Shown here: positions 7,737-14,000 of the stretch, piece by piece
How the letters are laid out: every line of letters begins with the position of its first letter
How positions within the stretch are numbered: the first letter of the stretch is position 1
NCBI GenBank assembly: GCA_045589215.1
Contig: JAZNOQ010000091.1
Span: 1-22,417 of the forward strand
Direction: 5' to 3'
DNA from: JAZNOQ01 sp045589215
GTDB taxonomy: Bacteria > Bacillota > Clostridia > Oscillospirales > CAG-272
DNA length: 22,417 nt
Made by a program: the position numbers and the translations under genes
Notes under the pieces: model-generated
Told to the model about the DNA's origin: nothing
What the model saw: only the letters and a program-made list of their open reading frames with translations
Databases searched by the model: none

Positions 7737-8417
7737 TTATATTGCCGCTACGAATGCGCGGAAGATCGCCTTCGCGTCTGCCGACGACTCGTACAAAAGC
7801 TCGGGATGCCACTGAACGGCAACGAAGAAGGGGTGAGAGGGGTCCTCGACTGCTTCAACGAATCCCTCTTCGTTCCACGCAACGGCGCGGAGGGTCGGAG
7901 CAACGTCCTTAACGGTCTGATGATGGAGACTGTTGACCGAAACCGTTTCTTTTCCAATGATCGAAAAGAGCCGCGAATCGGGTGCAATGCGTACGCTATG
8001 TGTCGTGACGGCTCCCGCCTCGGTCTGCCGATGCCCGTCAATGTGCTGATAGAGCGTTCCGCCGCTTGCCACGTTCATGAGTTGTGAGCCGCGGCAGATG
8101 CCGAGGATCGGCTTGTTCGTTTTCAGAGCCTCGGGAAAGAGCGCAAGCTCAAAGCGATCTCGGTTAGGATCGGTAACTACCAGATCCGACGACTTTTCTT
8201 CGCCGTATAGCGCGGGCTCGAGATCAACGCCGCCCGAAAAGAGAAAGGCGTCAAAGCGTTCCGCGTAGGAGCGAATGACTGCAGGGTCCTCTGAATACGG
8301 AAGTGTAACGGGGATCACGCCGCAGTCAAGAAGGGCTGCGGGATACTCGGGAGAAAGCCTGATTTTTTCGTCGTCCGAATAAGCGGGAATGATGGCGACG
8401 AGGGGAGATGAGTTCAT
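7737..8417 (-). CDS. Class I glutamine amidotransferase-like hydrolase (peptidase C26, gamma-glutamyl-GABA hydrolase family)
   Basis: This 226-aa enzyme has the PuuD/peptidase C26 fold. LFSGGVDLEPALYGE forms the oxyanion region (about 59-73), the nucleophile is C108 in GICRGSQLMN, and His/Glu of the triad are H204 and E206 in QWHPELLY. Relatives hydrolyse gamma-glutamyl amides such as gamma-glutamyl-GABA, releasing glutamate; the substrate here is not determined. A start 30 bases further upstream is possible, but GGAGGG (8423-8428) sits 5 bases from the ATG at 8417, and the shorter form begins in the usual way with the first beta strand. It lies upstream of glnN on the same strand with an 80-base gap lacking a proper terminator, suggesting a shared nitrogen-metabolism transcript. 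No other polyamine-degradation (puu) genes are seen. Confidence 0.9.
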   Translation of the reverse strand: MNSSPLVAIIPAYSDDEKIRLSPEYPAALLDCGVIPVTLPYSEDPAVIRSYAERFDAFLFSGGVDLEPALYGEEKSSDLVVTDPNRDRFELALFPEALKTNKPILGICRGSQLMNVASGGTLYQHIDGHRQTEAGAVTTHSVRIAPDSRLFSIIGKETVSVNSLHHQTVKDVAPTLRAVAWNEEGFVEAVEDPSHPFFVAVQWHPELLYESSADAKAIFRAFVAAI

Positions 8418-8422
8418 AATAG

Positions 8423-8428
8423 CCCTCC
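8423..8428 (-). promoter_or_regulatory. Ribosome binding site deciding the hydrolase start
   Basis: GGAGGG on the minus strand lies 5 bases from ATG 8417, favouring it over the in-frame ATG at 8447, which has no comparable site. Confidence 0.75.
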
Positions 8429-8450
8429 GTTCGAAAAACTGTCTCATCTT

Positions 8451-8479
8451 ATTATATCGTATTTCATAGGGAAAATCAA
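8451..8479 (-). promoter_or_regulatory. Sigma-A promoter for the hydrolase-glnN run
   Basis: TTGATT (8474-8479) and TATAAT (8451-8456) on the minus strand have a 17-base spacer, 34 bases upstream of the ATG at 8417. It is the best promoter seen for the whole minus-strand block down to 1660, and it is divergent from the tmcAL promoter. Confidence 0.8.
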
Positions 8480-8511
8480 GACCTATTTGGCATTTTCTTT
8501 ACTGAATTGTA

Positions 8512-8540
8512 TTTACAATTCGAGGAAAGTGTGCTAAAAT
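8512..8540 (+). promoter_or_regulatory. Sigma-A promoter for tmcAL
   Basis: TTTACA (8512-8517) and TAAAAT (8535-8540) are separated by 17 bases, about 45 bases before the start codon. The -10 box overlaps the left end of a 16-base palindrome. Confidence 0.75.
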
Positions 8541-8554
8541 GATACTAGTATCAT
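8539..8554. promoter_or_regulatory. 16-base perfect palindrome, candidate operator at the tmcAL start site
   Basis: ATGATACTAGTATCAT is a perfect two-fold palindrome. It begins inside the -10 box and covers the expected transcription start, a classic position for a dimeric repressor. No T-run follows, so it is not a terminator. The cognate regulator is not identified. Confidence 0.55.
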
Positions 8555-8573
8555 CAAGGAAAAGAAAGCCGAA

Positions 8574-8578
8574 AGGAG
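8574..8578 (+). promoter_or_regulatory. Ribosome binding site favouring a GTG start for tmcAL
   Basis: AGGAG is only 1 base from ATG 8580 but 7 bases from the in-frame GTG at 8586, so the GTG has the workable spacing. Confidence 0.6.
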
Positions 8579-8585
8579 AATGCGC

Positions 8586-9812
8586 GTGACGACGGGTATC
8601 ATATGCGAATATAATCCAATGCACAGCGGACACGCGTATCAGCTTCGACGTGCGCGGGAGGCGGGCGCAGACTGTGTCATCGCTCTGATGAGCGGCTCGT
8701 TCACGGAGAGAGGCGAGCTTGCGGTTGCGGACAAATACACGCGCGCCGAGATCGCGCTTCTTGTGGGAGCGGATCTCGTTCTTGAGCTTCCCTACCCCTA
8801 TTCTGCGGGTGGCGCGGAGTATTTCGCAACGGCGGGCGTTTCGATCCTTGACCGACTGCATACCGACACCCTCTGCTTCGGCTCGGAGTCGGGAGATCCC
8901 TCCCTGCTCGAGCGGGCGGCGGAGATCGCGCTGTCGGACGAATTTCGTGCGGCGTTTGCGGAGGCAGGCAGAAGCGGCAAGGGGAGCGCGGCGGCTTATT
9001 TCAATCTCCTCGGTGAATTTTTGGGAATTCCAAAATTCGGCTCAAACGACGTGCTCGGTGTCGAGTACCTCAAGGCGATCCGTTCGCTCGGCAGTGAGAT
9101 GAAGCCGATTATTCTGAAGCGCGAGGGCGCATCGTATCACGAAGAGGTCCTCTCCGCAGAAAACATTCATCCGTCTGCGACCGCGATCCGCGCGGTGCTT
9201 TTTCACGCGATCAAGGAAAGCGGGAACGGCGCAGTAGCCGAGGCGTATGCCCGCGCGTCGGGACTTGACGCCGCCGCGACCGAGCCGTTTTTGCGCGCGG
9301 TCAAGGCGAATACAGCCCCCGTGTGTTTTGAAAACGCCCCTGCGGCGATCCTTTCGTTTTATCGGATGCACGATCCGCGCGATTTTTCGGGGATCGCAGA
9401 AATGCACGGCGGGCTTGCGGAGCGCATATGTCACGCGGCAAATAACGCTGCAACGCTACCTGAATTTTATCGCCTTGCGTCGACTAAGAAATATACCGAT
9501 TCGCGTGTGCGCCGAGCCGTTTTGTACGGGCTTACGGGAGTGACGGAGGAAGATCTCCGCCGCCCGCCCGCATACGTCAATCTTCTCGGAGCGAATGAGG
9601 TCGGACGCGCTTTTCTCGCAGATTACAGAAAGCGAAAGGACGCGACGCTTCGCATCGTGACACGTCCCGCGGCGATCCTTGAAGACTGCGGGGATACGGA
9701 TTTTGCACGGGAGTCAGCGCTTCAGCGCCGCGCCGAAGCGCTTTATACGCTCTTTTTGCCCGAGAAAAAGTCGGCAGGGATCTATTTACGAACTCGTGCG
9801 GTCATGCTCTGA
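8586..9812 (+). CDS. tmcAL: tRNA(Met) cytidine acetate ligase
   Basis: This ~408-aa protein belongs to the TmcAL (formerly YlbM/DUF795) family, which uses acetate and ATP to make N4-acetylcytidine at the wobble base of elongator tRNA-Met. The nucleotidyltransferase-type N-terminus GIICEYNPMHSGH holds the HxGH motif (residues 13-16 from the GTG). MSGSFTERGELAVADKYTRA is the other family hallmark, and NDVLGVEYLKAI and HPSATAIR also match. Length fits the family (~400 aa). The start is chosen as GTG 8586 because of ribosome site spacing; ATG 8580 would add two residues. The enzyme consumes acetate, the end product of the PFOR/AckA route also encoded here, though the genes are not in one operon. 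A strong terminator follows. Confidence 0.95.
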   Translation: MTTGIICEYNPMHSGHAYQLRRAREAGADCVIALMSGSFTERGELAVADKYTRAEIALLVGADLVLELPYPYSAGGAEYFATAGVSILDRLHTDTLCFGSESGDPSLLERAAEIALSDEFRAAFAEAGRSGKGSAAAYFNLLGEFLGIPKFGSNDVLGVEYLKAIRSLGSEMKPIILKREGASYHEEVLSAENIHPSATAIRAVLFHAIKESGNGAVAEAYARASGLDAAATEPFLRAVKANTAPVCFENAPAAILSFYRMHDPRDFSGIAEMHGGLAERICHAANNAATLPEFYRLASTKKYTDSRVRRAVLYGLTGVTEEDLRRPPAYVNLLGANEVGRAFLADYRKRKDATLRIVTRPAAILEDCGDTDFARESALQRRAEALYTLFLPEKKSAGIYLRTRAVML

Positions 9813-9813
9813 T

Positions 9814-9852
9814 AAAAAATCAGGCACACCACTGTGGTGTGCCTGATTTTTT
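9814..9852. terminator. Bidirectional terminator after tmcAL
   Basis: AAAAAATCAGGCACACCAC and its exact reverse complement are separated by a single T, giving a long stem with A- and T-runs at its outer ends. It serves tmcAL (+) and the convergent 99-aa gene (-). Confidence 0.95.
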
Positions 9853-9861
9853 CACGCGAAA

Positions 9862-10161
9862 TTATTTGAGTGCCATTTCGAGCCAGACGAGTCCGAGCGA
9901 AAACGCCTCGTAAAGCCCCGACTTCTGTCCCTGCTTTACGATCTTCGTCGGATCCTTTGAGTCGATGACCTGAATGAGGATCAGATCGGGAACCTTGTTC
10001 CCGTTCACGTCCTTGTACTTCATGATCTCAAGGATCAGAATGCACTTTTCGGTCTTGTCGCCGTAGCAAATGGTATTGCCCTCGCGAACGAGCGGCTTGT
10101 CTTTATACATCAGGTACTTGCCCTCTACGAGCTTTGCGCCCTCGAACAGTTCTTCTGCCAT
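9862..10161 (-). CDS. Small conserved-looking hypothetical protein
   Basis: This 99-aa protein has no signal peptide or TM segment and is not recognised as a named family. It starts MAEELFEGAKLVEGKYLMYK, is rich in strand-forming residues in the middle (KCILILEIMKYKD, then PDLILIQVID), and ends in a probable helix (LYEAFSLGLVWLEMALK). This suggests a compact alpha/beta cytoplasmic domain. The gene is well supported: GGAGG precedes the ATG, a perfect consensus promoter lies at 10239-10267, and a strong terminator follows. It is transcribed alone. The strong promoter suggests considerable expression, but no role can be assigned from sequence. Confidence 0.8.
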   Translation of the reverse strand: MAEELFEGAKLVEGKYLMYKDKPLVREGNTICYGDKTEKCILILEIMKYKDVNGNKVPDLILIQVIDSKDPTKIVKQGQKSGLYEAFSLGLVWLEMALK

Positions 10162-10203
10162 CGTATACCTCCCTGAACGCGCTGTTTGTACGCGTCTTTC
10201 CCT

Positions 10204-10225
10204 ATCATTTTACTGTAATAATGAT
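10204..10225. promoter_or_regulatory. Imperfect palindrome in the leader of the 99-aa gene
   Basis: ATCATT and AATGAT flank a TTAC/GTAA core with a one-base offset, in the 5' leader between the promoter and the ribosome site. It could be an operator or a weak leader hairpin; support is weak. Confidence 0.3.
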
Positions 10226-10238
10226 ATATATTCATCTT

Positions 10239-10267
10239 ATTATAGCACAAGCGCACGGGAAAGTCAA
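10239..10267 (-). promoter_or_regulatory. Sigma-A promoter for the 99-aa gene
   Basis: TTGACT (10262-10267), a 17-base spacer and TATAAT (10239-10244) on the minus strand give a leader of about 70 bases before the ATG at 10161. Confidence 0.85.
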
Positions 10268-10318
10268 GGGGGCGGCGCAATTTTGAGGGAAAATGGACGG
10301 TTGTCCACGCGCGGGGTG

Positions 10319-10645
10319 TTATACGATGACTTCCACAGGCTTATTCAGCTTGCGAAAGCACTCGATCGTATATTTGGTTCCGTGTGACCAGCTGTCCCAA
10401 AAGGCGAGGCATTCGTCGGCGTATTCTGCGATCAATTTGTTGCGAACGATCGGTGCGGCGCGGCCGTAGCGTTCGTAGTCGGGCAAAAATTCGGTTAGCT
10501 TGATACCGTTCTGCTTGGCGTATCTTGCCGCCGCTTCGTCAATTCCCTTTGCGCCACCCGAAACGATCTCGGTCACGCCATCGGGTAAGTATTCCTCGAT
10601 GTTGGGGTCAGTAATCGATCTTGAGCCGATGATAGCAAGTTTCAT
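10319..10645 (-). CDS. SLOG-domain protein, DUF2493 (YspA/YpsA-like) family
   Basis: This 108-aa single-domain Rossmann-like protein has the SLOG nucleotide-ligand pocket: IIGSRS at residues 5-10, SGGAKGID at 29-36 (the glycine-rich loop), VRNKLIAE at 67-74, and a C-terminal FWDSWSHGTKYTI (82-94), the usual S-x-GT motif. SLOG proteins bind nucleotides or nucleotide-derived ligands and have been proposed, from comparative genomics, to act in signalling or conflict systems; DUF2493 members are often near mobile or phage-derived genes. It is divergent from a 57-aa ribbon-helix-helix protein 120 bases away. An AAAGGAA ribosome site precedes the ATG. No terminator or strong promoter was found. It is a stand-alone domain with no fused effector. 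Confidence 0.85.
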   Translation of the reverse strand: MKLAIIGSRSITDPNIEEYLPDGVTEIVSGGAKGIDEAAARYAKQNGIKLTEFLPDYERYGRAAPIVRNKLIAEYADECLAFWDSWSHGTKYTIECFRKLNKPVEVIV

Positions 10646-10707
10646 AGTGGTTTCCTTTCACTTGAATATATTTTGGATACATTTTGCGTCCGTTTCTAAC
10701 ATAATAC

Positions 10708-10748
10708 CATATTTTTTGTGTAAAATGGGAATATAAACACAAAATATG
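10708..10748. promoter_or_regulatory. Inverted repeat in the SLOG/RHH divergent gap, candidate operator
   Basis: CATATTTTTTGTGT (10708-10721) faces ACACAAAATATG (10737-10748). The arms are complementary except for two extra T in the left arm, and lie 15 bases apart. The element ends 17 bases before the RHH start codon and would cover promoters in either direction. Autoregulation by the RHH protein is inferred. Confidence 0.45.
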
Positions 10749-10765
10749 TTGATTTTGAGGTTATT

Positions 10766-10939
10766 ATGGGTGCAAAAAGTTTGTCTGTTCGAATTGAAGA
10801 AGAAATGTTGGACAAGCTGCACGTAGTTGCAGATTACGAAGGTAGAAGTGCGAACAGCCAAATTTTAATTTTGATCCGCGATTGCATCGAATCCTTCGAA
10901 GGAAAGCACGGCGAGATCCAAATCGGGAAGCGCAAATAA
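10766..10939 (+). CDS. Small ribbon-helix-helix (Arc/CopG-type) DNA-binding protein
   Basis: This 57-aa protein has the Arc-type layout: a short strand (KSLSVRIEEE, residues 4-13) that would insert into the major groove as a paired ribbon, helix A (about 14-24), a turn with EGRSANSQ (25-32), and helix B (LILIRDCIESFEG). Small basic proteins of this kind bind DNA as dimers of dimers and commonly autoregulate. TGAGG (10756-10760) lies 5 bases before the ATG. Codon use is more AT-rich than in neighbouring genes, suggesting a different origin. It is not followed by a toxin gene, so an antitoxin role is not supported here. The divergent SLOG gene and the inverted repeat between them make a regulator-target pair possible. 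Short, but the match to the fold is good. Confidence 0.75.
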   Translation: MGAKSLSVRIEEEMLDKLHVVADYEGRSANSQILILIRDCIESFEGKHGEIQIGKRK

Positions 10940-10974
10940 AAGAACGCCCCGCAGAACCGCACAAAACAACAACC

Positions 10975-10994
10975 GGGCGATTCGTGAATCGCCC
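10975..10994. repeat. Palindromic hairpin, possible dispersed repeat unit
   Basis: GGGCGATTC-GT-GAATCGCCC forms a 9-bp perfect stem with a 2-base loop and no T-run. Similar palindromes followed by CCTACG are familiar to me as dispersed intergenic repeats in gut Clostridia, but only one copy is in this window. Confidence 0.45.
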
Positions 10995-11004
10995 CTACGA
11001 CACC

Positions 11005-11026
11005 GGCTCCCTTCCGAAAGGGAGCC
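11005..11026 (+). terminator. Rho-independent terminator downstream of the RHH gene
   Basis: GGCTCCCTT-CCGA-AAGGGAGCC is a 9-bp stem with a tetraloop, followed by TTATTTTTTT. It ends transcription ahead of the symporter promoter. Its sequence also resembles common intergenic hairpins of these genomes. Confidence 0.8.
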
Positions 11027-11047
11027 TTATTTTTTTGTCCCAAAATA

Positions 11048-11076
11048 TTGAAATCTTCGAAAAAATGTGATATAAT
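11048..11076 (+). promoter_or_regulatory. Sigma-A promoter for the alanine/glycine symporter gene
   Basis: TTGAAA (11048-11053), a 17-base spacer and TATAAT (11071-11076), about 60 bases before the start codon. The leader is too short for a glycine riboswitch. Confidence 0.85.
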
Positions 11077-11135
11077 AAGCCTTAACTCGTTGTATAAACA
11101 CATTTTGATACCAAGCAACGGGCAAGGAGCAAAAC

Positions 11136-12560
11136 ATGGGAGTTATCTTAAAATTTATTGAATGGTTGAACGATAACGTGATCTGGGGACTTCCGATGGT
11201 CATTCTGATGATCGGAACGGGAATCTTCCTCGTGGTTCTCACAAAGGGCGTTATTTTTACAAAATTCCATATCGTGATGCGCTATACGACCAAAACGTTG
11301 TTCAAAAAGCGCGATAAGGCTGCGATCGAGGCAGGGGCGATATCACCCTTTCAGGCGGTCTGTACGGCACTTGCCGCCACCGTCGGAACGGGAAACATCG
11401 TCGGCGTTGCCCTTGCGATCGCAACGGGCGGTCCCGGGGCGGTGTTCTGGCTGTGGATCTCCGCGCTTGTCGGTATGGTCATCAAATACTGTGAGGTGAC
11501 GCTCTCTCACGCATACCGTACCACGAACGAAAAGGGCGAGATCGTCGGCGGCCCGATGTACTACATCTCGAAGGGCATGGGCAAGAAATGGCTTGCTGTT
11601 TTGTTTGCCGTTTTCGGCGGTCTTGCCGCGCTCGGCATCGGTGCATCCGTGCAGGCGAATGCCCTTGCGGGCGGTGTTAACGCCACCTTCGGCGCTCCCA
11701 CCTGGATCATCGGTCTTGTGGTTGCCGCTTTGGGCGCTCTGATCTTTATCGGCGGCATCAAGCGCATTGCGAACGTGACCGAATTCCTCGTTCCCTTTAT
11801 GTCGATCTTGTACATCGTGGGCGCTCTTGTCGTTCTCGCGATCAATATAGAACACATTCCGAACGCATTTCTGCTCATCATCAAGAACACTTTTACGGGC
11901 ACCGCCGCAATGGGCGGCTTCCTCGGTGCATCGGTGATGTATGCTTGCCGCATCGGTATGGCGCGCGGTGTGTTCACGCACGAGGCGGGCATGGGCTCTG
12001 CCCCGATCGCACATGCCTCCGCTTCCACCGACCATCCTGCACGTCAGGGCCTATGGGGTGCGTTCGAGGTGTTCTTCGACTCGATCGTTATGTGTACCAT
12101 CACGGCACTCGTCATTCTGACCTCGGGTCTATGGCATAACGTTGCCTACGTGGGAGACACCCGCGCGATGAGCTCGCAGGCATTTGAAAATGCATTCACA
12201 GGCGGTCAGTACATCGTTACCGTCGGTATGTGCCTCTTCGCCTTTGCTACCATCGTCGCGTGGTATTATTACGGTGAAAAGTGCATCGAGTACCTGTCGA
12301 AGGGCAACAAGCTTGTGAAGCTTTTCTATCGGATCGTTTACACCTTGATGATCTTCTGGGGCTGTGTTGCAAGCCTTGATGCCGTCTGGGAATTCGCGGA
12401 CCTCTTCAACGGTCTGATGGCGATCCCGAACCTGATCGCGCTTATTGCGCTTGCTCCCGTGATCAAGCGGCTCAGTGACAATTTCTTTCAGGATCCCGAC
12501 ACCATCCGTCCGAAGGATGCGGATTACAGTCATCTGCTCGTGGACAGGGAAAAGAAATAA
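11136..12560 (+). CDS. Alanine/glycine:cation (Na+) symporter, AGCS family
   Basis: This 474-aa inner-membrane protein carries the AGCS family signatures: VCTALAATVGTGNIVGVALA (about residues 78-97), GGPGAVFWLWISALVGMVIKY just after, and GGPMYYI and FTHEAGMGSAPIAHA further on. It has about 11 hydrophobic segments, in line with the family. AGCS proteins import alanine, glycine or related small amino acids using the sodium gradient; AlsT and AgcS are close namesakes, so no specific symbol is given. AAGGAG precedes the ATG. It has its own consensus promoter and terminator and is monocistronic. Uptake of alanine or glycine fits an amino-acid-fermenting anaerobe and the nitrogen genes nearby. Confidence 0.95.
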   Translation: MGVILKFIEWLNDNVIWGLPMVILMIGTGIFLVVLTKGVIFTKFHIVMRYTTKTLFKKRDKAAIEAGAISPFQAVCTALAATVGTGNIVGVALAIATGGPGAVFWLWISALVGMVIKYCEVTLSHAYRTTNEKGEIVGGPMYYISKGMGKKWLAVLFAVFGGLAALGIGASVQANALAGGVNATFGAPTWIIGLVVAALGALIFIGGIKRIANVTEFLVPFMSILYIVGALVVLAINIEHIPNAFLLIIKNTFTGTAAMGGFLGASVMYACRIGMARGVFTHEAGMGSAPIAHASASTDHPARQGLWGAFEVFFDSIVMCTITALVILTSGLWHNVAYVGDTRAMSSQAFENAFTGGQYIVTVGMCLFAFATIVAWYYYGEKCIEYLSKGNKLVKLFYRIVYTLMIFWGCVASLDAVWEFADLFNGLMAIPNLIALIALAPVIKRLSDNFFQDPDTIRPKDADYSHLLVDREKK

Positions 12561-12567
12561 TCGTAAG

Positions 12568-12594
12568 AGAGGGCGGGCTACCTGCCCTCTTTTC
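12568..12594 (+). terminator. Terminator after the symporter gene
   Basis: AGAGGGC and GCCCTCT form a 7-bp stem with a 9-base loop, followed by TTTT, 7 bases past the stop codon. Confidence 0.75.
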
Positions 12595-12652
12595 GTATTT
12601 TTTGTAATTTTTATAAAAAGTTAATAAATCGTCGGAAAAATCACAAAACCAC

Positions 12653-12681
12653 TTGCAATTTTAAGAAAAATCCTGTATAAT
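12653..12681 (+). promoter_or_regulatory. Sigma-A promoter for ackA
   Basis: TTGCAA (12653-12658), a 17-base spacer and TATAAT (12676-12681) in a very AT-rich gap, 54 bases before the ATG. CGGAGG serves as the ribosome site. Confidence 0.85.
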
Positions 12682-12735
12682 AATATTTTGGTATAAAAGT
12701 CATAAAATCGTTATAAATTTTCGGAGGATATAAAA

Positions 12736-13947
12736 ATGAACGTACTCGTAGTAAACGCAGGCTCCAGCTCCCTGAAGTATCAGCTCTTCGACACGACCAC
12801 CGATACGGTGATCGCAAAGGGCGTGTGCGAAAGAATCGGCATCGACGGTCGTCTGAAGCACAACAGAATTCTCCCCACCGCGGCTGAATTCGTAGAGGAT
12901 ATTGCGATGCCCAACCACACCGCCGCGATCAAGTGCGTTGTTGACGCTCTTCTCTCGAAGGAGCACGGATGCGTTTCCAGCATGGAGGAGATCGAGGCAG
13001 TCGGTCACAGAGTTGTCCACGGCGGCGCATTCTTCTCGAAGTCGATGCTTCTCACCGACGACGTGCTCTCGAAGCTCGAGCAGTGCCACGATTTTGCACC
13101 CCTGCACACCCCCGCCCACATTCAGGGCATCAAGGGCTGTCTCGGTGTTATGCCGAACACCCCTCAGGTTCTCGTATTTGATACCGCATTCCATCAGACG
13201 ATGCCGAAGGAAGCCTATATGTACGGACTTTCCTACGATATGTACGAGCAGTACGGCATCCGCCGTTACGGCGCGCACGGCACCTCGCATCGCTACGTTG
13301 CGGGCGAAATGGCAAAGCTCCTTGGCAAGCCCGTAGAGGAGACCAAGATCGTCACCTGCCACATCGGCAACGGCTCGTCGATCTCGGCAGTCAAGGGAGG
13401 CGAATGCATCGACACCTCGATGGGCTTCACACCCCTTGCAGGCGTTCTGATGGGCACGCGCTGCGGCGATATCGACCCCGCGATCGTTCCCTACATCATG
13501 AACAAGAAGGGCTTCACTCCCGACGAGATGGCTGACTATATGAACAAGCAGTGCGGTCTGCTCGGCATCTCGGGCATCGGCTCGGACTGCCGCGACCTTG
13601 AGGCAGCGATCAACGAGGGCAACGAGCGCGCACAGCTCTCCTTCGACATTCTCGGTTACCAGATCAAGAAGTTCATCGGCGCGTACTCCGCAGCTATGGG
13701 CGGTCTTGATGCGATCGTATTCACCGCAGGCATTGGCGAGAACAACGGTTATATCCGTGAAAAGGCTTGTGCGGGTCTTGAGTACATCGGCGTAAAGATG
13801 GACACCGAAAAGAACGCACAGACCTTCGGCAAGAACGGCAGAACCCGTCTTTCGACCGACGACAGCCGCGTGCAGATCTGGATGCTCCCCACAAACGAGG
13901 AGCTTGTCATCGCCCGCGACACCGAAGCGATCGCAAAGAAGGCGTAA
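12736..13947 (+). CDS. ackA: Acetate kinase
   Basis: This 403-aa cytoplasmic enzyme interconverts acetyl phosphate plus ADP with acetate plus ATP, the ATP-yielding step of acetate fermentation. The ASKHA-fold signatures are clear: NAGSSSLKYQLFD at the N-terminus (N7), VGHRVVHGG (substrate Arg), the catalytic Asp in LVFDTAFHQTMP, GAHGTSHRYV, CHIGNGSSISAVKGG (nucleotide loop), and NEELVIARDTEAI near the C-terminus. Length is normal for the family (~400 aa). It stands alone with its own promoter and terminator. The usual partner pta (phosphotransacetylase) is not within the window. Together with the PFOR gene at the left edge it covers two of three steps from pyruvate to acetate. Confidence 0.98.
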   Translation: MNVLVVNAGSSSLKYQLFDTTTDTVIAKGVCERIGIDGRLKHNRILPTAAEFVEDIAMPNHTAAIKCVVDALLSKEHGCVSSMEEIEAVGHRVVHGGAFFSKSMLLTDDVLSKLEQCHDFAPLHTPAHIQGIKGCLGVMPNTPQVLVFDTAFHQTMPKEAYMYGLSYDMYEQYGIRRYGAHGTSHRYVAGEMAKLLGKPVEETKIVTCHIGNGSSISAVKGGECIDTSMGFTPLAGVLMGTRCGDIDPAIVPYIMNKKGFTPDEMADYMNKQCGLLGISGIGSDCRDLEAAINEGNERAQLSFDILGYQIKKFIGAYSAAMGGLDAIVFTAGIGENNGYIREKACAGLEYIGVKMDTEKNAQTFGKNGRTRLSTDDSRVQIWMLPTNEELVIARDTEAIAKKA

Positions 13948-13970
13948 GCTTCGCGCTGAATAAAAAAACA

Positions 13971-13991
13971 CGGTTCACCCTGTGTGAACCG
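13971..13991. terminator. Bidirectional terminator between ackA and the MFS gene
   Basis: CGGTTCAC-CCTGT-GTGAACCG is an 8-bp perfect stem with A-runs on the left and T-runs on the right, so it can serve both converging transcripts. Confidence 0.9.
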
Positions 13992-14000
13992 AGTTTTTTA

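Noticed and set aside
10766..10939. RHH protein as the antitoxin of a toxin-antitoxin pair
   Set aside because: No toxin-like ORF follows; a terminator comes within 70 bases of the stop codon, and the divergent neighbour is a SLOG protein, not a known toxin.
10834..11118. 94-aa open frame on - across the RHH gene and hairpins
   Set aside because: It reads through two hairpins and a promoter and has no recognisable domain; the RHH gene on the + strand explains the coding signal better.
11077..11135. Glycine riboswitch upstream of the amino-acid symporter
   Set aside because: The leader between promoter and ribosome site is only about 50 bases, too short for a glycine aptamer, and no aptamer motif is visible.
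12700..13971. 423-aa open frame antisense to ackA
   Set aside because: It is a shadow of ackA, whose own frame carries all family motifs. The antisense translation shows no domain, and it overlaps the ackA promoter and terminator.
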